Assembly (NCBI GenBank): GCA_964428485.1
Contig: CAYRYP010000048.1
Span: forward strand, 1-10,258
DNA: 10,258 nucleotides
From: CAZPAN01 sp964428485
GTDB taxonomy: Bacteria; Actinomycetota; Coriobacteriia; Coriobacteriales; CADBOM01
Direction of reading: 5' to 3'
This document shows positions 6,750 through 10,258 of the stretch, piece after piece; position 1 is the first letter of the stretch; each line of letters begins with the position of its first letter. The translations under genes and the position numbers were made by a program. The notes under the pieces were generated by a model. It saw nothing but the letters and a program-made list of their open reading frames with translations, was not told where the DNA came from and did no database searches.

Positions 6750-7295
6750 CTACGAGGATACGGAGGCAGCCTTGCCGAGCTTGCGGCGGACCTGCTCGCC
6801 CTCGTAGCGGATCCCCTTGCCCTTATAGGGCTCCGGGGCCCTCCATTTTCTGATGTCGGCGGTTACCTGTCCGACCTTCTGCTTGTCAATCCCGCTAACG
6901 ACGATCTCGGTGGGAGACGGGCACTCGAAGGTAATCCCATCGACAGCCTCGACGACCACCGGATGGGAATATCCGAGAGACATCTCGAGATTGCCACCCT
7001 TGACCGCGGCCCTGTAGCCGACGCCAACGAGCTCGAGCTTCTTGGAGAAGCCCTCGGTCACGCCCACGACCATGTTGTAGACGAGCGTCCTGGTCAGCCC
7101 GTGAAAGGCGCGGGAGTTGGCCTCGTCGTCGGCCCTCTTGACAATAAGCTCGCCCTCTGAGATCTCAAAGCTGATAACCTCGTTGAAATCGAGGGAGAGC
7201 TCGCCCTTGGGACCCTTCACGCTAATGGTGTTGCCGTCGATCCTCACATCTACGCCGCTAGGTATCGAGATCGGCATTTTTCCGATTCTAGACAT
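6750..7295 (-). CDS. rplF: 50S ribosomal protein L6
   Basis: L6 lies near the GTPase-associated region of the large subunit. It has 181 residues in two similar alpha/beta domains. It begins MSRIGKMPISIPSGVDV, the family's standard opening; the C-terminal signature PEPYKGKGIRYEGEQVRRK is at about 154-172. AAAGGAG precedes the ATG. The gap to rpsH is 27 nt. Downstream, in the 52-nt gap before rplR, there is a short AGCGCT/AGCGCT inverted repeat (6738-6751) of no clear meaning. Confidence 0.97.
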   Translation of the reverse strand: MSRIGKMPISIPSGVDVRIDGNTISVKGPKGELSLDFNEVISFEISEGELIVKRADDEANSRAFHGLTRTLVYNMVVGVTEGFSKKLELVGVGYRAAVKGGNLEMSLGYSHPVVVEAVDGITFECPSPTEIVVSGIDKQKVGQVTADIRKWRAPEPYKGKGIRYEGEQVRRKLGKAASVSS

Positions 7296-7322
7296 CGTGC
7301 ACTCCTTTCAATACCCAGCCGA

Positions 7323-7721
7323 CTACCAGATGTAGGCGAGGACTTCGCCGCCGATTCCAGCTTTGCGAGCATCGCGGTCGGTCATGACCCCACTCGAGGT
7401 CGAGATGATCGCGGTGCCGAGCCCCCCGAGAACCCTGGGTAGATCGTTCTTCCCAGCGTAGATGCGGAGTCCCGGCTTTGAGATCCTGCGGATACCGCGG
7501 ATGACCTTGGACTTCCTAGGTCCGTACTTGAGGGTGATAACGAGCTCGTTTTGGGGGGACTTCTCGATCACCTGGTAATCGGTGATGTAGCCCTCCTCCT
7601 TCATGATCTCGGCGATGGCGACGAGCTTCTTGCTCGAAGGCATCGTCACGGAATCCTTCGACGCCGAGTTGGCGTTGCGGATCCTAGTCAGCATATCCGC
7701 GATGGGATCTGTAACTGGCAT
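7323..7721 (-). CDS. rpsH: 30S ribosomal protein S8
   Basis: S8 is a primary 16S rRNA-binding protein (central domain, helix 21) and in E. coli represses the spc operon by binding its mRNA. It has 132 residues. It starts MPVTDPIADMLTRIRNA, and the RNA-binding C-terminal signature ISTSSGVMTDRDARKAGIGG is intact near residues 106-125, where the STSSG loop contacts RNA. AGGAGG precedes the ATG. A 79-nt gap, longer than its neighbours, separates it from rpsN and holds a possible hairpin. Confidence 0.97.
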   Translation of the reverse strand: MPVTDPIADMLTRIRNANSASKDSVTMPSSKKLVAIAEIMKEEGYITDYQVIEKSPQNELVITLKYGPRKSKVIRGIRRISKPGLRIYAGKNDLPRVLGGLGTAIISTSSGVMTDRDARKAGIGGEVLAYIW

Positions 7722-7749
7722 CTAATCCTCCTAGTCGTATACCTTGCCG

Positions 7750-7781
7750 CCGGTTCGCCATCCCTGGCGCCTTGCGACCGG
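7750..7781 (-). promoter_or_regulatory. Imperfect hairpin between rpsN and rpsH
   Basis: An outer 5-bp stem (7750-7754 with 7777-7781, CCGGT/ACCGG) and an inner 5-bp stem (7756-7760 with 7765-7769, CGCCA/TGGCG) close on a GGGA loop on the transcript strand; the unpaired bases between the stems sit mostly on one side. It occupies the middle of the 79-nt rpsN-rpsH gap. A bulged stem of this form is reminiscent of ribosomal-protein binding sites, but I cannot show that it is one. Confidence 0.3.
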
Positions 7782-7800
7782 ATAGAGAACAGCCGGTATC

Positions 7801-7986
7801 CTACCAGCTGGCCTTACGCACGCCCGGCAGCTCACCGCGGTTTGCCAGCTCGCGCAGGCACACACGGCAAAGGCCGAACTTGCGATAGTAGCTCCTGGGG
7901 CGTCCACAGCGGGAGCAGCGGTTGTGCTGACGCGTCGAAAACTTCGGCTCCCTCTTGGACTTAGCGATCATAGACTTCTTTGCCAT
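7801..7986 (-). CDS. rpsN: 30S ribosomal protein S14, zinc-binding short form (type Z)
   Basis: S14 binds the 16S 3' domain in the head of the small subunit. This is the 61-residue zinc form: two CxxC pairs, C24/C27 (CSRC) and C40/C43 (CRVC), then the basic C-terminal half ending GVRKASW. The zinc-free S14 is about 90-100 residues and lacks these cysteines. The ATG at 7984-7986 is chosen, 7 nt after AGGAGG; an in-frame TTG two codons upstream is possible but too near the ribosome binding site. That site overlaps the rplE stop (TAGGAGG), so translation is coupled. A zinc-independent paralogue is not in this window. Confidence 0.96.
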   Translation of the reverse strand: MAKKSMIAKSKREPKFSTRQHNRCSRCGRPRSYYRKFGLCRVCLRELANRGELPGVRKASW

Positions 7987-7997
7987 GATCAATCCTC

Positions 7998-8543
7998 CTA
8001 TTCATTCTTGAAGGGGAAACCGAAGGCATCGAGAAGTGCCTTGGCGCCCTTGTCGTCATCGGCGGTGGTGACGATGGTGATATCCATTCCGCGCACCCTG
8101 TCGATCTTGTCGTAGTCGATCTCGGAGAAGATCAGCTGCTCGGTGACGCCGAACGTGTAGTTGCCCCTGCCGTCGAAGCTGGTGGTGGGTAGGCCGCGGA
8201 AGTCCCTGATCCTGGGAATCGCGGTGCTGATGAGCCTGTCGAAGAACTCCCACATGCGGTCTCCGCGCAGGGTGACCTTACAGCCAATCGGCATACCGGC
8301 CCTAATCTTGAAGGAGGCGATGGACTTGCGCGCCTTGGTGATAACAGGCTGCTGACCTGTGATCGTACGCATGTCGGTGACAGCGGCATCGAGGAGCTTG
8401 CTGTCGGAGACGGCACCACCGACTCCCATGTTGACGACGATCTTCTCGAGCTTCGGGACATGGTTGATGTTGGTGAGCCCCAGCTCCTTCTCGAGCATCG
8501 GGGCGATCCTTGTCCTGTAATCTTCCTTGAGACGAGGTGTCAC
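7998..8543 (-). CDS. rplE: 50S ribosomal protein L5
   Basis: L5 binds 5S rRNA and forms part of the central protuberance. It has 181 residues. The start is GTG, with AAAGGA upstream; the protein begins MTPRLKEDYRTRIAPML as family members do. Conserved parts include LEKIVVNMGVGGAV (31-44), TGQQPVITKARKSIASFKIR (57-76) and the C-terminal GMDITIVTTADDDKGAKALL near 154-173. The 88-nt gap before it holds two hairpins. In E. coli the S8 repressor site lies at this same gene boundary, so this is the natural place to look for spc autoregulation. Confidence 0.97.
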   Translation of the reverse strand: MTPRLKEDYRTRIAPMLEKELGLTNINHVPKLEKIVVNMGVGGAVSDSKLLDAAVTDMRTITGQQPVITKARKSIASFKIRAGMPIGCKVTLRGDRMWEFFDRLISTAIPRIRDFRGLPTTSFDGRGNYTFGVTEQLIFSEIDYDKIDRVRGMDITIVTTADDDKGAKALLDAFGFPFKNE

Positions 8544-8574
8544 GGCGAATTCCTTTCGAAAAACGAGGTTGCGA

Positions 8575-8625
8575 TGCAGGATTTCCGACCCTGCACCCTC
8601 TCGGTCGCGGGGATCTCACCCCCGC
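8575..8625 (-). promoter_or_regulatory. Two tandem hairpins in the rplX-rplE gap (candidate autoregulatory site)
   Basis: Two 6-bp stems stand side by side in the 88-nt gap. On the transcript, the first (8607-8612 with 8620-8625) is GCGGGG/CCCCGC with a 7-nt loop, starting 6 nt after the rplX stop codon. The second (8575-8580 with 8590-8595) is TGCAGG/CCTGCA with a 9-nt loop, about 30 nt before the rplE GTG. A T-run (CGTTTTTCG) follows the second after about a dozen nt, too far for an intrinsic terminator. The position equals that of the E. coli S8 target; that this RNA binds S8 is inference. Confidence 0.4.
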
Positions 8626-8631
8626 TCCCGA

Positions 8632-8946
8632 TTAGTCGATATCCTTTCCACACCTCTTGCACGTGCGGATCTTCTTGGCGCCATCGCGCCTGCAGCTAAC
8701 CCTTGAAGGCTGCTTGCACTTCGGGCAGATCAGCATGACGTTGGAGACGTCGATGGGCATCTCCTTCTCGATGATGCCGCCCTGCTGGTTGCTCTGCGTG
8801 GGCTTCTGGTGCTTCTTGGCGATGGCGACCTTCTCGACAACCACCTTGTGCACCGACGGGAGCGACCTGATGACCTCGGACTCGGCACCTTTGTCCTTGC
8901 CCGAGATGACCTTGACGCGGTCGCCCTTGCGAATCTTCATTGCCAT
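8632..8946 (-). CDS. rplX: 50S ribosomal protein L24 with zinc ribbon
   Basis: L24 initiates 50S assembly near the peptide exit tunnel. The 104 residues contain an N-terminal KOW domain (KIRKGDRVKVISGKDKGAES, 4-23), the QSNQQGGIIEKEMPIDVSNV block (51-70), and a C-terminal four-Cys ribbon, C74/C77 (CPKC) and C96/C99 (CKRC), with an additional Cys at 85. This Cys form is common in Gram-positive and other bacteria. Two ATGs (codons 1 and 3) are possible; AAGGG upstream does not decide between them clearly. Gap to rplN is 14 nt. Confidence 0.96.
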   Translation of the reverse strand: MAMKIRKGDRVKVISGKDKGAESEVIRSLPSVHKVVVEKVAIAKKHQKPTQSNQQGGIIEKEMPIDVSNVMLICPKCKQPSRVSCRRDGAKKIRTCKRCGKDID

Positions 8947-8960
8947 TTCCGGTATCCCTT

Positions 8961-9329
8961 CTACAGCGTCTCGGGAGCCAGCGAGCAGATCTTCATGAAA
9001 TGCTTCTCGCGCAGCTCACGCGCAACGGGACCGAAGACGCGGGTGCCACGCGGGGCACCGGTCTGATCGACGACGACCGCTGCGTTCTGGTCGAACCTGA
9101 TGTAGCTACCGTCCTTGCGGCGGACTTCCTTCTTGACCCTGACGACGACGCAGCGGACGACATCGCCCTTCTTCACGGCGCCGTTAGGAGTTGCCTCCTT
9201 CACGGAGCAGATGATGGTGTCGCCCAGGCCGGCGTAGCGCCTCTTCGAACCGCCGAGAACCTTGATGCACTGGACCTTCCTCGCACCAGAGTTGTCGGCG
9301 ACGTTCAACATTGTCTGCTGCTGAATCAT
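8961..9329 (-). CDS. rplN: 50S ribosomal protein L14
   Basis: L14 sits at the subunit interface and contacts 16S rRNA helix 14 and, when the ribosome is silenced, the RsfS factor. It is 122 residues, the invariant family length. It begins MIQQQTMLNVADNSGARKVQ; the GDTIICSVKEATPNG (36-50) and RFDQNAAVVVDQTGAPRGTR (78-97) segments and the C-terminal FGPVARELREKHFMKICSLA are all classic. CGGAGGAA precedes the ATG. It is the first gene of the spc group, 62 nt after rpsQ. Confidence 0.98.
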   Translation of the reverse strand: MIQQQTMLNVADNSGARKVQCIKVLGGSKRRYAGLGDTIICSVKEATPNGAVKKGDVVRCVVVRVKKEVRRKDGSYIRFDQNAAVVVDQTGAPRGTRVFGPVARELREKHFMKICSLAPETL

Positions 9330-9357
9330 CGAATTCCTCCGAATACTCTACGCACAC

Positions 9358-9372
9358 CGCCCCATCGGGGCG
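9358..9372 (-). other. Short hairpin at the S10/spc boundary (rpsQ-rplN gap)
   Basis: A 6-bp perfect stem (9358-9363 with 9367-9372, CGCCCC/GGGGCG) with a 3-nt loop lies in the 62-nt gap between rpsQ and rplN, the junction where E. coli separates the S10 and spc operons. No U-tract follows and no promoter-like hexamers are obvious next to it. It may be a pause or processing element, or mere GC-rich chance. Confidence 0.35.
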
Positions 9373-9391
9373 CCGGCTTCGACTTCAAAAC

Positions 9392-9652
9392 CTACTTGGC
9401 CTTCTCGACGATCTCAACCAGACGCCACCTCTTCTTCTTGGAGAGGGGGCGGGTCTCCATGATGGAGACGGTGTCGCCGACGCCGGCGGCGTTGTTCTCG
9501 TCGTGCGCGTGGAACTTCTTGGTGCGGGTCACCATCTTCGAGTAGACGGGATGCTTCTTCCTCTCGGTGACCTTGACGACGATGGTCTTGTCGTTGACCG
9601 CGGAGACCACCACGCCATTGCGGACCTTCCTGTTATTTCTCTCTTGAGTCAT
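9392..9652 (-). CDS. rpsQ: 30S ribosomal protein S17
   Basis: S17 is a primary 16S rRNA 5'-domain binder with an OB fold. It has 86 residues: RKVRNGVVVSAVNDKTIVVK (8-27), then the KHPVYSKMVTRTKKFHAHDE stretch (33-52), and the C-terminal GDTVSIMETRPLSKKKRW (59-76), all diagnostic. GGAGGAGAG precedes the ATG. The gap to rpmC is 18 nt. It is the last gene of the S10 group in the classical order L16-L29-S17. Confidence 0.97.
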   Translation of the reverse strand: MTQERNNRKVRNGVVVSAVNDKTIVVKVTERKKHPVYSKMVTRTKKFHAHDENNAAGVGDTVSIMETRPLSKKKRWRLVEIVEKAK

Positions 9653-9670
9653 CTAGCTCTCTCCTCCAGC

Positions 9671-9879
9671 CTATGCGGTCTCAGCGGCCGATTTGATCTC
9701 GCGTGCGCGAATCTCGGTGAGAACGCGCGCGATGTCCTTCTTGACCAGCTTGATCCTGGCCGTGTTGTCGAGCTGGCTGGTAGCCATCTGGAAACGGAGG
9801 TTGAAAAGCTCCGCACGGGAGTCCTTCAGCGCCTTCTCCAGATCCTCGTTACTGAGTTCTCTGATCTCGGATGCCTTCA

Positions 9880-9880
<1 letters not shown>
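9671..9880 (-). CDS. rpmC: 50S ribosomal protein L29
   Basis: L29 is a two-helix protein near the peptide exit tunnel, beside the docking site of trigger factor and SRP (with L23). It is 69 residues, beginning MKASEIRELSNEDLEKALKD, with the signature LFNLRFQMATSQLDNTARIK (25-44) and KKDIARVLTEIRARE (47-61). Its ATG overlaps the rplP stop by 1 nt (TAATG), and GGGAG in the end of rplP serves as the ribosome binding site, so it is coupled to L16. Confidence 0.97.

Positions 9881-10258
<378 letters not shown>

Noticed and set aside
6738..6751. AGCGCT/AGCGCT inverted repeat after rplF
   Set aside because: The half-site is itself a palindrome and the loop is only 2 nt; no U-tract, so neither a terminator nor a convincing operator.
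8540..8596. 18-codon GTG frame ending in a GTGA overlap with rplE
   Set aside because: The overlap geometry is attractive, but the purines before the GTG are too close for a ribosome binding site and the frame coincides with a hairpin; short enough for chance.
8940..9545. 201-codon plus-strand open frame across rplX, rplN and rpsQ
   Set aside because: It is antisense to three certain ribosomal protein genes and has no recognisable protein features.

Overview
The window is a chromosomal, housekeeping stretch of one continuous, co-directional gene train. Every gene lies on the minus strand, so transcription runs from position 10258 towards position 1. In transcription order it holds rplP (5' end cut), rpmC, rpsQ, rplN, rplX, rplE, rpsN, rpsH, rplF, rplR, rpsE, rpmD, rplO, secY, adk, map, leuC, leuD and leuB (3' part cut). 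This is the end of the S10 ribosomal protein operon, the complete spc operon, the secY-adk-map module, and then a leucine biosynthesis block.

The organism looks like a high-GC Gram-positive bacterium, most plausibly a Coriobacteriia-type actinobacterium. The reasons are moderately high GC, strong AGGAGG-type ribosome binding sites before most genes, the zinc-binding short S14, an L24 with a C-terminal Cys4-type zinc ribbon, an adenylate kinase with a Cys-rich LID, and general sequence resemblance of L14 and L16 to that class. The isopropylmalate isomerase is the shorter two-subunit subtype (422 + 166 residues) common in archaea, Thermotoga and anaerobic Firmicutes. The class assignment is inference from memory of the families, not from a search.

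Region by region: 10258-7801 carries L16, L29, S17, L14, L24, L5 and S14; 7721-5161 carries S8, L6, L18, S5, L30 and L15; 5167-3156 carries the translocon channel SecY and adenylate kinase; 3026-2274 carries methionine aminopeptidase; 2223-1 carries LeuC, LeuD and the N-terminal third or more of LeuB. Spacing is tight, with several overlaps (rplP/rpmC 1 nt, rplO/secY 7 nt) and near-zero gaps (rpmD/rplO 0 nt, leuD/leuB 2 nt). The longer gaps (50-129 nt) hold no convincing promoter or U-tailed terminator, but several hold clean hairpins, most notably secY-adk, rplX-rplE, rpsN-rpsH and rpsQ-rplN.

The genes fit a growth-rate-coupled program: ribosome assembly, membrane protein export, adenylate balance and N-terminal Met removal. 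The unexpected part is the far end. After map one usually finds infA-rpmJ-rpsM-rpsK-rpoA, but here leuCDB follows after only 50 nt, which suggests a rearrangement that places leucine synthesis behind the ribosomal operon. A 37-codon unannotated reading frame sits between adk and map. I see no mobile element, CRISPR array, tRNA, rRNA or defence system, and no clear new biological system.
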